The notes beneath the pieces are model-generated. The model made no database searches and was not told the origin of the DNA. It worked only from the letters and a program-made list of their open reading frames with translations. From Cadophora sp. MPI-SDFR-AT-0126 (lineage: Eukaryota; Ascomycota; Leotiomycetes; Helotiales; Ploettnerulaceae), in assembly GCA_020747065.1 (NCBI GenBank), contig JAGMVK010000002.1, positions 992,001 through 1,056,000 of the forward strand: a DNA stretch of 64,000 bases. Direction: 5' to 3'. Position 1 is the first letter of the stretch; each line of letters opens with the position of its first letter. Made by a program: the position numbers and the translations under genes. This document shows, piece by piece, positions 23,751 to 33,809 of this stretch.

Positions 23751-24708
23751 ATGGCAGGCATTAAAGCCCCGTGGTGGGCAACAATATACGTTGTCGTACC
23801 CATATTCAGCGGATTCGTATGGCTTGGGATGCTTCTTGGAATGCTATTATGGTGGAGTGTGAAAAAGACTTCAGTAAACCTTGTGCCGATGGACGCAGAT
23901 CAACACATCGCGTCAGTGGGATCTCTCCTTTTTAATGCTTACTACATCTCATAGAATTTGCAGGTACATCTCGGACATTGGAGCTCATCAACTTCAACCT
24001 CTGTTCATTGCCATGGGAACCACCACCGTCGTGAGTTTTACAACCGTCTTCGCGACTGAAAGGTGGCTTCGACACCGAGGGACAATCGCTCGAAACACTT
24101 CTTGGTTTCAAAAGCTACTGAGCACTCTCGCAATCGTTTTTGCAGTAATTGGCATGATTGGCTTGATTATTCTCACTTGCAAAAATAATATTCACTACTC
24201 CACAACTCATGATGCATGTCTCGTTGTATTCATGTAGGTCCCTTTATCTGAACTTCTTTCCATCAGAGCTAAGATTATTGAAACTTATAGTGCCGGGTAC
24301 ATCATCTCCGCCATTTTCGTCTGCTGGGAATATCAACGTCTCGGAATTCATTATCGCCAGCATCGCATTCTTCGAATATCGTTTTGGATCAAGCTTGTTT
24401 TCATAATCGTCGAACTGGGGCTAGCAATTGCATTCGGCGCGCTTAGCCGTCAAAAAAGATACAATTCAGCTGCCGTTTGTGAATGGGTCATCTCCTTCAT
24501 ATATACATTTTATGTCTGGAGTTATGCGATCGATTTCATCCCTGCAATCAGGACTCAACACTACGCTAGCAAAGAGACAGAGATCGATATGGCCGAGAGC
24601 ATGGAAGCCGACTCGAGAACGAGAGGATATCCATGCGGTGTACCGCAGGAACAGGCTGCCTATATATCAACTGGTGTGACTCGTGGTCAGGAGTCAAGGG
24701 ACTTTTAA
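23751..24708 (+). CDS. Sfk1/Frag1/DRAM-family membrane protein
   Basis: This is a polytopic membrane protein of the Frag1/DRAM/Sfk1 family. Yeast Sfk1 works at the plasma membrane with PI4-kinase Stt4 and in lipid asymmetry; the role here is inferred from the family only. Exons 23751-23911, 23964-24233 and 24291-24708 give 282 aa. I count six hydrophobic segments, the first at about residues 9-35 (WATIYVVVPIFSGFVWLGML). The family signature is the luminal loop into helix 2: YISDIGAHQLQPLFIAMGTT, followed by FATERWLRHRG. The last helix reads CEWVISFIYTFYVWSYAIDF, and the tail is hydrophilic (DMAESMEADSRTRGYP). It stands first in the block between SEN1 and the P4-ATPase gene; both Sfk1 and Dnf1 act on membrane lipid asymmetry in yeast, which may be coincidence here. 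Confidence 0.78.
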
Positions 24709-25495
24709 GGAGGACATGGAGGAAAATTGGAGCAGACATACCCCAGATGAGTATATGTTTTCTTCTTTGAAACAGCTTTACGGTAGTACTTAATATTATA
24801 ATGGCATAGCCGTACCATTCAGCAGTAGTCTTAGAAAGATTTGGGTAAGTGATGAAGAAGTATGGAAATTTTGTGTCAGCTGACCATATTGATAATTTCT
24901 TAAGATGTACGTCTTTATCTTGACTGTGCAGGGGAGAAAAAAATATCATTTGAGGCTTGTCACTTTAGATATGCAAGGATTGATTCCTATTCGCATAGTG
25001 TACTTCAAAGACCGCCTTGTCGGCGGTATTTTGTGGATGACTTATATTTCCAAACGTGGCTTAGCGCAAAAGTCCTCAACAGGACTTGCTCGAATCTGAT
25101 TAATTGACGCGAAGCTCGTGCATGCTAAGCATAATTTCGAGAGTGATGACCTAATTGATACACTACCGAGATGTCGGCATTGTCGAGTATTGATATCTCC
25201 GCCGATAGACGGACTTTGGAATGAACTCCACACAATCAAGCTTACCGATATTTCCATTTTCGGCTACGTTAGATTCCATTTGAATATCATTGGACCGATG
25301 CGGAACGATGCTTCACGAGCAGAAGAAACTGCACAGTCATTTTAACATATAATAAGATTGTGCTTTTCTCCCAACAGTCTCTCATCCCATCATCTTCTCT
25401 GTCGTCTCTGTCTTGAAAGCATTCAAATTTTCAGTTTCACTTGCTCAACTGCCTACCATCATCGAGTGCTTTCAAATCGGCAACATAGTATCAAA
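24709..25495. other. Intergenic with two short perfect hairpins
   Basis: This 787-base stretch has no convincing gene. It holds the 3' region of the Sfk1-like gene and the SDR promoter. Two hairpins lie at 25011-25027 (accgcc / ggcggt, 5-base loop) and 25070-25087 (aagtcct / aggactt, 4-base loop). A CCG-N6-CGG pair, a layout bound by some Zn2Cys6 regulators, lies at 25166-25177, about 330 bases before the SDR start. Confidence 0.45.
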
Positions 25496-26669
25496 ATGCC
25501 ACCCTTCGACCGAAACACTACTGGAAAAGAGGTCGTCGAGGCTTTCGCTTCGACCTTGGAAGGGAAGACAGGTAAGTTACTGATCTTTTAAAGAACGGCA
25601 AACCCACTCACATACACAACAGTCGTTATCACTGGTCCAAGCACAAAATCCATTGGAGCTGAAATTGCTATCTCTCTCGCCTATGGCTCGCCATCAGCCA
25701 TTATCCTCCTCGGCCGGACCGAGTCCAAAGTCGCCCCTGTGATTGAGCAAATTAAAGCTATCAACTCATCCATTGCTGTCTCATTCGTCCACCTTGATCT
25801 TGCTGACCAAGCTTCGATTCAAAAGACTGCCGATGTTGTAAGCGCGAAGGTCGAAAAGATTCACTATCTGATCAATTGTGCCGGTGTGATGGCCATTCCA
25901 ACTTTCGAAACCACCAAAGAGGGAATCGAGCTGCAGTTTGGCAGCAATCACGTCGGTCATTTCTTGTTAACCAATCTTCTGATGCCGAAAATACTCGCTG
26001 CAGGAAAGGGAGCCAGGATTGTGAACGTGAGCAGCAATGGGTACGAGCTTGCCGGGGTCAGATTTGATGACTACAACTTTGAGGTGACACTCTATAATTC
26101 TACGATTGAGGACGGAGCTTATAATGTTCAAGGAGGGCAAAGCTTATGATCCCTGGTTAGCATATGGTCAATCGAAGACCGGAAATGTGCTCTTTTCCAG
26201 TGCCTTGGCACAAAAGCTGAAGAGCAAAGGCATTCAGTCGTACGCTCTGCAGCCCGGCTGTAAGTCTTCGCCATACTGTCAGAGGTATCTGAACAAAAAT
26301 TCTAACTCAGAAAGTTGTCTTGGAGTCTAATCTCTCCAACCATGTCACGCCTGACATGTTCTCAGCAGCCCTGGCTATCATGAACGAAAATTCCAACGGA
26401 AAACAGGTCGAAATGGAGGCACCAAAGACGCTTCAGCAAGGTTGTGCAACTCCTCTTGTCGCAGCTCTAGATCCATCCATCGAAGGTAAGCACTTTTTTT
26501 TGCTCGAAGCTGTACTGTCAATTGCTGACTCGTGGCAGGACATTCAGGAGGTTTCCTTCAGGACTGTGCACCTAAGCCAATCGAAAAAGAACACGCCAAG
26601 GGGCAGGAGAACATTGATAAGCTATGGGCATTGAGCGAGACACTCGTGGGTCAGAAGTTCGCTCTATGA
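25496..26669 (+). CDS. SDR, retinol-dehydrogenase/WWOX-like
   Basis: This is an NAD(P)-dependent short-chain dehydrogenase of the classical type common in fungal catabolic and secondary-metabolite clusters; the substrate is unknown. Exons 25496-25571, 25623-26083, 26133-26259, 26315-26485 and 26539-26669 give 321 aa. The cofactor loop reads VVITGPSTKSIGAEIAISLA, a variant of TGxxxGIG with one extra residue. Next come LLGRTESK, HLDLADQAS, LINCAGVMAIP (NAG motif) and the catalytic Ser in VNVSSNGYELAG. Y190 and K194 form YxxxK in WLAYGQSKTGNVLF, and SYALQPGFVLESNL is the PG region. The C-terminus (SGGFLQDCAPKPI) is typical of the retinol-dehydrogenase-like group. It is convergent with the GH5 gene, whose stop lies about 240 bases away. 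Confidence 0.87.
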
Positions 26670-26912
26670 TCGGGGAACTGGTAAGCAAGCAACAGAGGCA
26701 AGCGGGTTGACATCAATAATTAACCGAGAAGTCAAGTACAGCTGACTTCAATTGACCACGAACACTCGCTTCCCTCACTTGGAAAAAGGCTTTATAGAAA
26801 TCTCGGAAAGGCGATTATATTAAATATTATGCCTTCAACATCTTTAGTCGCGACTTTGTAGAAATTGCAAATCTTGTTCAAGTTATACAAATTTCCTGGT
26901 CAAAGCAAGACT

Positions 26913-28217
26913 CTAAGCAGCTAGAACTCCTTTGACCATTGGCCTCTGATAATTATCAAGGACCGTTTCATTTCTCCAGTCCGACCAATCATGGTTGAGA
27001 ATCGCCCACCAGTCATCGAAGTCCTGGATACCCTGTCTGATGTAGTACGATCCTCCAATCGTCCACTGGAGCCAACCAATGCCTCCTTCGATGCGAGCTG
27101 CCTCTGCAATGCGACTATCCCCAGTGACGAAGTCCTTGATACACTGAGCATACACTTGCTGGTAGTCGGTGCCGTTTTGCGCAAAGCCAAACTCGGTAAA
27201 TAGGACCGGCGCATGGTTGACCGCCGTGGTTTCGGAAGAGACGTCAAGTGCATTGAAGCCGCGAGAATAGAGAGTCGATTGAAAGTAGGTACAGTTGGTC
27301 ATCCAATTATCGTAAGTGTGAAGCTCAAAAACAATCTTGTTGGCGTACTTGAAGTCACTGAGCTTGAATACTCTGTCATCGGTGCTGCTCAGTGACTGTC
27401 CAGCCGTGATAGGATTCAGCTCATGATCATAATTGAGCCCGGACAAGAAAATTAGAGCATCGGGATTTGCGGCGTGGACATCTGCAGCGGCAGCCGTCAT
27501 CTCATCGTACCAGCGTGTCCAGCCGTAGGTTGCGTTTGCAGTTGGATTTGACACTTCTCGGAGTTCGTTGCGGAGAGAGAGCGCGGTGGCAGCAGGCCAG
27601 TTCTTCTTGGCATATTTTGCCATGTACTTCAAACTCCGCCTCCATTTCCGGACATCGAAGTAGGTGTCATCAAACCAGCCATTTCCGTCGTCGGGACTGC
27701 AGCACCAGATTGCCTTCGATACATGGTTATTGAAGATGAGATGGAGTTGCTGCCGCTGCAGTTCCGCGGCAACTGCATCCCAGACCTGAAGACGGGTTGT
27801 CTTGGACGAAAATCGTGGGTTGTGTTTGATGATCTTATCGAGAATGATTGTCCCATTTTCCGGCCCTAGAACTTTGTTCAAGGCGTTGGCAATGGTTACA
27901 TCGCCACCATTGTCGAGTATGTCATCCACCATTTCCGTGGCCCAGCCCATCCGAACTGAATTCATCCCAAGTTCTTTGATTTTGGACACTACGTCTGAGA
28001 TGGATGAGTATTGAAGACCCTCGGGAATCATAGCCTCGCCTTCACCAGGCCAGTTCATGCCGACGTACACGAAAGGCTTTCCAGAAGGATCTATGATCTG
28101 AGTTCCCTTCGTTGTGAAGGGGCCGTGAGGCCATTGCTTGTGGTGGCCAGAAGTAGCTGCCGAGCTTGCTAGAACCAAGTGAAGAGCGAGACTCAGTTGA
28201 GTGATCACGGTCAACAT
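26913..28217 (-). CDS. Secreted GH5 glycoside hydrolase (cellulase fold)
   Basis: This is a retaining glycoside hydrolase of family 5, acting on an extracellular beta-glycan or glycoside not identifiable from sequence. One exon, 434 aa. A signal peptide covers about residues 1-20 (LTVITQLSLALHLVLASSAA). The mature part begins with the GH5 first strand (FVYVGMNWPGEG), then ELGMNSVRMGW. The acid/base is E218 in SLRNELRE, and the nucleophile is E342 in VLFTEFGFAQNG; FELHTYDNW and GWLQWTIGGSYYIRQG complete the active site. The RNELR motif and the WCCSPDDGNGWF loop recall the GH5 subgroup also found in plants. Several NxT/NxS sites suggest N-glycosylation. It lies head to head with the Zn2Cys6 regulator gene across a 601-base gap. 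Confidence 0.9.
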   Translation of the reverse strand: MLTVITQLSLALHLVLASSAATSGHHKQWPHGPFTTKGTQIIDPSGKPFVYVGMNWPGEGEAMIPEGLQYSSISDVVSKIKELGMNSVRMGWATEMVDDILDNGGDVTIANALNKVLGPENGTIILDKIIKHNPRFSSKTTRLQVWDAVAAELQRQQLHLIFNNHVSKAIWCCSPDDGNGWFDDTYFDVRKWRRSLKYMAKYAKKNWPAATALSLRNELREVSNPTANATYGWTRWYDEMTAAAADVHAANPDALIFLSGLNYDHELNPITAGQSLSSTDDRVFKLSDFKYANKIVFELHTYDNWMTNCTYFQSTLYSRGFNALDVSSETTAVNHAPVLFTEFGFAQNGTDYQQVYAQCIKDFVTGDSRIAEAARIEGGIGWLQWTIGGSYYIRQGIQDFDDWWAILNHDWSDWRNETVLDNYQRPMVKGVLAA

Positions 28218-28306
28218 ATTGAAATGAGATTGAAGCGTCCACCAGAGGAAATGCTTTGAAGACTTGATGGGCTACCGGATCCTCCAATTTGACCTGGTCA
28301 TCGCCC

Positions 28307-28315
28307 CTTTATATA
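28307..28315 (-). promoter_or_regulatory. TATA box of the GH5 gene
   Basis: Read on the minus strand this is TATATAAAG, about 90 bases before the GH5 start codon at 28217, a good distance for a fungal core promoter. Confidence 0.6.
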
Positions 28316-28460
28316 GCCAGACAACTCGGCATGATTGCCATTGTATTTTGACCCTCTACTTGATTCTTTCACTTGGTCATGGCATAGCGATCCACATGAT
28401 AATTTGAAGAAAGCGGCACGGGTGACACGAGTAAGAAAGGAATTTAGAAGGACTTTGCCA

Positions 28461-28475
28461 TCCGACATCCCCGAC
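28461..28475 (+). promoter_or_regulatory. Candidate shared element, copy 1
   Basis: tccgacatccccgac lies in the shared GH5/regulator promoter, 358 bases before the regulator ATG and about 245 bases from the GH5 ATG. The core CCGACaTCCCCGAC matches the copy before the MFS gene in 13 of 14 positions. Whether any protein binds it is unknown. Confidence 0.35.
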
Positions 28476-28818
28476 GACTGTGGCGTGCTGAGCTGCATTT
28501 TAGAAACCATTCAATTACCCCGCAAAAAGCGGAGGTTGTTCGTCCCAAATCTACAGATGACTGAAAGTGCGGGGTATGGAGAGAGATTTGCATGACTGGG
28601 ACAATCTCAGAAAGCTAAGTCTTGACCTCGGAAACAAGTCAGATATCTCGTACTCGCACTTGGAGTGGGTGCGGGAAACTGCGGACGCTTGCTTCGCCTC
28701 TTCTACAAAAGGAAAGTCATGCCCGCTCGAAACCCATTTTCTTCCTCAACGGGGCCGCACCATGGTCAATCCACTATCATCGCCCGAATAGTCAATTTCT
28801 TCCCGCTCTGCCATCGAA

Positions 28819-30694
28819 ATGGCCAGTTCCTTGACCAACGAATTGAACCCTGCTCCCAAAAACCATAAATCATGGTAATCTACGTTCTCCGTTAGATTCA
28901 AGCTAATTATTTCCTTCGCATGATAACTGCTAAGCGAATTTTAGTGATCAGTGTCGGCAGCTGCACCGCAAATGTAAACATTCCCGAGCTCTCTGTCTAT
29001 ACTCGTCATTGACAATTTTGCTATGGTATAGGTGATTTTGCAACACCACAGTGCAGTTTGTGCATGCAAAATGGACGTACTTGCAGCCGCCGCAAGCCTT
29101 CCAAAAAGATTCGATTCAAGCAGTGCATCCAAAATGAGACACCAGGTGTGATGCATCGAACAGATTCAATATTCCCAGATAGTAGCACATCAATCCTCCA
29201 TGTTTATCCTCATATGGTACTCTGACAATACTTCAGTACAATTCGTTGACGAGACGTTGGAGGTGATTGAAGCCTACGACCCAGGAATTGAGTCTCCAAT
29301 ACAAGCTTACGAGCAGTGCTCCATCTCGCCTGCTTTAGCATCGTACACCGCTGCAAACGATGATTGGAACAAGCTGATGCTTGGACAATTTCTTGACCGC
29401 CGTTGGCCCCTGAAAGATACCACCGAGATTCTGTTGCTCGAGCACTTCACACATAACCTGTCAAAGTTTGTGAGTAGTGACTTCATTGTACAAGACTCCA
29501 GAGGACCATCTCACTAACCTCCAGCTCAGTTCGACTTTTGCGATCAATCCCGTCATTTTGAAATCGAGGCACCGAGGCGCGCGAGATCGTGCCAGTCTCT
29601 TTTGGATGCTATTTTTGCAGTATCATCTCGCCACTTGTGCATGATCAAGAAAGACTTCGATCCATACGTAGCAGATTTCTTTTATCAAAGGTGTCTTCAG
29701 AACTTGATTCCAGACTTGGACAAAGAGGAGTCGAACTGCAACGATAATCTGCTTGCAGCGACGGTCATTCTACGGCTACTCGAAGAGCTCAACGTCCCGC
29801 TTGCCGGCTCAGATCAATATCACCATTCTCTTGGTACACAAGCATTCCTTCGCAGCCAGCAGGCTGAGGTTCCTAGTACCGGTTTACATCAAGCCGCAGC
29901 GTGGGCCGGGATTCGGCAAGAGATCTATGCATCGTTGACCATGCATCGGCCGCCGGCTATCAAGGCCACTGCGAGTATGATGGAATCTCTTTCAAGTTCG
30001 GATGATTGTGCGTGGGCAAACCGTGCAGTTGATCATTGTTCGAAGGCCCTCGAGTTCTGCTTTGGAAAAAGTGGTGCTGACCGATTTTGTTATGATGCTC
30101 TACTTCAGAACAACGTGGAATGGTGTACAAAGCGTCCAGAATCATATGATCCCCTTTGTTTTTCTATTCCAGAAGACTCAAGCTCCTGCCCCTTTTGGGA
30201 TGTCCGGTTCCATGCTGATTGGCACGGTATGGGTACTTTGACCCGCATTTCAGCAAAGGATGAGCTGACATGCACAGTTATGGGCTGGCAGTACATAACC
30301 CTAGCCCGTTTGACCCTGTTAATACACAATCCACATATACAAGAAGCAGTGCTCCCTCGGCAAAGCTCATGGGTCGGAATAAACGTGAGTGCGAAGTCCG
30401 ATTAGCGGAAGTAAAGTAAACAAGGAACTCGCTAAACTCCACCAGGATCAAGCCCGATCTGCTCTCAAGCTCCTGTGCAGCATTGCTATGTCAAATATCG
30501 CTACTCCAGCTGCAATCGTAGTTGCGTGTATGGGAATTACAATCAGCGGGAATGTAGTGGAGGCGCGGGAAGAGCAACGAGCATTGCTAGATGTTCTTAC
30601 CCAAACAGAAGAGGATCACGGCTGGCCGACAAGGGCGCTGCGGTCAAATTTGAAGGATTTATGGGCTACAAGGGCTTCGTCGATGAATTGCTAG
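28819..30694 (+). CDS. Zn2Cys6 fungal transcription factor
   Basis: This is a binuclear-zinc regulator of the Gal4 type with a fungal-specific middle homology region; its targets are unknown. Exons 28819-28874, 28945-28973, 29032-29145, 29237-29469, 29530-30384 and 30446-30694 give 511 aa. Joining the first three exons rebuilds the full zinc cluster at residues 19-46: CDQCRQLHRKC, then DFATPQ, then CSLCMQNGRTC, that is C-x2-C-x6-C-x6-C-x2-C-x6-C, followed by the basic RRKPSKKIRFK. The first and third cysteine codons are each cut by an intron (TG|T and T|GT), which supports the joins. The middle region has FDFCDQSRHFEIEAPRRARS and LLDAIFAVSSRHL, and the end has LCSIAMSNIATPAAIV. There is no clear coiled-coil linker. 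The stop codon lies inside the first copy of a 17-base tandem repeat. It probably regulates its neighbours, but this is inference. Confidence 0.87.
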
Positions 30695-30775
30695 CAGAGT
30701 TCACAAACTAGCAGAGTTCACAAACTAGCAGAGTTCACAAACTAGCAGAGTTCACAAACTAGCAGAGTTCACAAA
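30691..30775. repeat. Five perfect tandem copies of a 17-base unit
   Basis: The unit ctagcagagttcacaaa is repeated five times without a mismatch. The stop codon of the Zn2Cys6 regulator (tag at 30692-30694) lies in the first copy. Every copy contains a TAG, but 17 is not a multiple of three, so the copies carry it in different frames. Confidence 0.95.
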
Positions 30776-31147
30776 CAATAGCATTGGTTGTTCACTGCGG
30801 AAATATTCTTGGCGAATCATCATAATCCAAATCAATCTTGGTCGAGCTGCAGGGCCTCGGATCTACAATCTGGATGCAGTGTTTTCTTTGCATAATTTTG
30901 ACTACGTTTTGTCACTAACATTTGTCAGTGGGTCTAGCTGTGTGTCGGGATAAGCTAAGTGTAGCTCCAGGAATCCATCCGCCAGCATGTGCCATATGCA
31001 TCTCGGATCCTGGGGGCCGTTTCTGAATCAGTACTATATTAGCTCTTTGGTAGATCATAGCGCCAACTATTCCTCACAAAATCCGCAAACATGGTTGAGC
31101 ACTCAGTTAGGCTCATTTAATATGTTCTTCCCCAGATCCACCTGGCT

Positions 31148-31162
31148 CCCCCGACTTCCCCG
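31148..31162 (+). promoter_or_regulatory. Candidate shared element, copy 2
   Basis: cccccgacttccccg, 339 bases before the dioxygenase start. It is identical over 15 bases to the copy at 33485-33499 before the MFS gene. Confidence 0.4.
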
Positions 31163-31208
31163 CGAGCACGAGCACAAACCAAGTGCTCGCTTCGGCGTTG
31201 CGCCGAAG
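31162..31208. repeat. Two adjacent perfect hairpins
   Basis: gcgagcac (31162-31169) pairs with gtgctcgc (31183-31190). Directly next to it cttcggcg (31190-31197) pairs with cgccgaag (31201-31208) around the loop ttg. Both stems are perfect over 8 bases and they share one base. Confidence 0.7.
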
Positions 31209-31486
31209 AATTACTAGAAGCGGAACATTTTTTCCTTTCCTGGAGACTGACACAAGGCACTGCCTACGACCCTGCATTATCATTTTGGAGGGGTGACAAT
31301 CTCAAATGTTATCAAGAGTGGGGAGATGAATTGAATATCTGATTAATTTGCCCTGTCTGTCTTGTGTCTGTAGCATACAAATCTTCTACTTCCTTGAAGA
31401 ACTCCGTCCCTTACCGTCCCAGATTCATACCAAACCTCCACAAGAACCTCCACAAAGAAGCCACTATCTCCAAAACTACTCTCAAA

Positions 31487-32694
31487 ATGCCATCATCTAC
31501 ACTCTCGGACGCTGAGCTCATGCTGCAAGAAAAGCAGCTTTTCGTCAATGACGGCCGCCTTCCACTTGAATCCATGGGACTTCTCAAACCCACAACACTC
31601 GACACGCCCATTGAAGAGATCCAGCGACGATACAAAGAAGACGGCTATGTATTCGTAAAAGGACTCGTTCCACGTGAAGACATCCTCCAAGCGAGACGGA
31701 AATACTTCGAGTTGCTCGCCCCGACCAACGTTCTAAAACCTGGGACGAAGCCGGTAGAAGGCATCTTCAACACCGAACAAGACAAGCTCAATTTCCCCGG
31801 TATCGGCGCAGGAGTTGAGGGCAGTAATGATGAGAACGGGCGAACAACGGGTCCGAACCCAGAGCTTGCTGGCTTGTTTGGTGATCTGGCTTTGCAAGCT
31901 CATCATGAGGATTGGTACAAGGAAGATCTCTGCAGACACCCGGCCCTGCAAGAATTTGTTGCTAAGATGACAGGCTGGGGTGATAATACTTTGGGTATCC
32001 GTAGAACTCTGCTCCGGAATAACATGCCTGGAAACAAGGCCATTGGAGTACATTATGATCAGATCTTTCTCAGGCATGGGGAAGACACATTTGTCACGGC
32101 ATGGGTTCCAATTGGGGATATCAAGATCGATGGGGGAGGATTGATCTATTTAGAGAAAGGTATGAACAACTCTACCATTCTCGTTTTGTTTAGCGAGAAA
32201 CCCGGCTAATCGTAAAGCAGGACATCTACTCGGTGCGGAGATCGAAGCAGACTTCACCAAACGAGCCAGAGAGGCTGGACTGCCTGAAGAAGAGATCAAA
32301 AATGCCTACAATCAAAACATGATGAATGGAGGGCTTCTGTCAACAGGACCTGCTGGATTCGCGAAGGAACACAACAGTCGGTGGCTTCTGACCGCCTATG
32401 AAGCTGGTGACATTGTCTTCCATAATTCATACGCGGTAAGCTACAATGAAACTAAGCTGAAACCTCTTATTTCGACAGACGAGCTGACCAGAAGCAGATC
32501 CACGCCTCGACAATCAACTATGACCCAGATAATGTCATCCGCTTGGGTACAGACCTCCGATATGTGGATTCTAGTAGGCCATGGGACGAGGTGAGACCAG
32601 CTCATTCATTGATCCACAAGTACCGTATTTTATAGAGGGCTGACTTCTGGCACAGAGATGGGCTCATATTCTTCGTCCTGGGGATGGATTGTGA
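31487..32694 (+). CDS. Phytanoyl-CoA-type Fe(II)/2-oxoglutarate dioxygenase
   Basis: This is an oxygenase of the PhyH family that hydroxylates or desaturates a small molecule using Fe(II), O2 and 2-oxoglutarate. Exons 31487-32159, 32221-32435, 32498-32590 and 32656-32694 give 339 aa. The iron triad is visible: H189 and D191 in IGVHYDQIF, and H298 in NSYAIHASTIN. The double-stranded beta-helix has TFVTAWVPIGDI, DGGGLIYLEKGHLLG and YEAGDIVFHNSYA. The N-terminus contains the usual PhyH entry YKEDGYVFVKGLV. Several fungal natural-product enzymes belong to this family, but so do catabolic ones, so the substrate is open. There are no peroxisomal targeting signals (the C-terminus is PGDGL), which argues against a phytanic-acid role. 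It sits between the regulator and the MFS transporter, on the same strand. Confidence 0.87.
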
Positions 32695-33809
32695 GTCGAA
32701 GTGGACTGGATGACTCGTCCTTTGGTTGAGAAAGGGACAATCAGCGAGGCTTGTATTTCACTAAATGATAATCATTTGGCGTGAACTTTATCATCTCATG
32801 GAGTAAAATAAACTTAGATACGATTTTGAGCTGTGCGAAGAATGAAAGTTTTGGAACAGAAATTAGACGAACCTAACCCTCGGCTAATTTCATGGTAGAC
32901 TTCAAAAATATGTGACTTTGCCCTCTACCAGACTGCTGAACACTGCGTGAGAGGGTAAGAGCATTCAATTTAGGTATTTTAGATATCATTCGCAAGCACT
33001 CGTGAAATCTCACATTCTGAGGTGAATTTGGCATACTTGTGGGAATCGCTTGACACTTGCTACCACCTCAGATGAGCAACTAGGCAAGACCGAAACAGAC
33101 CAAAAATCGGGAACATACATTCCCACCAACGACTCTAAAGAAGAAGTGATTACGCATGTGGACTTTCACATGCTAATGCCATAGACCATCAAAATACGCA
33201 TGTACCCTACAAGTCTCGGCCGAACTACCCCGAGCGTCAATCCCGCATAGAAAGTAGCACCGACCCAGACGCGGTTCCCAAAACAGCAATTATTTTCCGC
33301 GGACAAGACTTGCCCCATTCAGCCACGCCCGTCACTCCAATGCCAGGAAAACCACCTTTCGCGAGTCATAAGCTTCGCAACCTCTCTCCAGAACAGCTAA
33401 GATCATCAAGATGTTCGACCCAAGGCTGTGGTTGAATCGTCGGACGCAAGATCCCAGATAGGGGTTTGAAGTCAACTTCTCGCACCCCCGACTTCCCCGA
33501 CTTCCTGCCTCCCATTCCTTGTCATTCTAACCCCATATACCCCGCAACTAGTAGATGGAGCTCACATGTACTGGGAATCGCTCTCCAGGAGAGCGGAGAG
33601 TGGGATGGGATGATGCCTTGGCGATTTTTTCTCAAGTTTGGTGTTGACCTAGGCGAGGTTTCTCCGTCCCCTTCTTTTCTATAAGTTTCTTGAATATCTC
33701 GCCCAGGAATGGGAATGAAAGAAGTAAATCAACTTTTGCGAAACATTCTCTGGTGCCTTTCCACTCCTTCTCCCTTCTCCCTGACAAGAACAGCTCTCTC
33801 ACAACAAAG
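32695..33809. promoter_or_regulatory. Intergenic and promoter region of the second MFS gene
   Basis: This 1.1 kb stretch has no convincing gene. Nearer the transporter it contains the exact shared element at 33485-33499, 325 bases before the ATG, with a partial second copy (gacttcc) directly behind it, and a weak TATA-like ctataag near 33680. Confidence 0.45.
33485..33499 (+). promoter_or_regulatory. Candidate shared element, copy 3
   Basis: cccccgacttccccg, 325 bases before the transporter start, identical to copy 2 and followed by a further gacttcc. Confidence 0.4.

Larger units (their letters stand above)
30776..31486. promoter_or_regulatory. Promoter region of the dioxygenase gene
   Basis: This gap holds the exact element cccccgacttccccg at 31148-31162 (339 bases before the ATG) and two perfect 8-base-stem hairpins at 31162-31208. 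The leader nearest the ATG is rich in C and A with the repeated motif cctccacaa. I see no TATA box and no gene. Confidence 0.45.

Noticed and set aside
30691..30775. CRISPR-like array
   Set aside because: The repeats are directly adjacent with no spacers, and the genome is eukaryotic; it is a simple tandem repeat.
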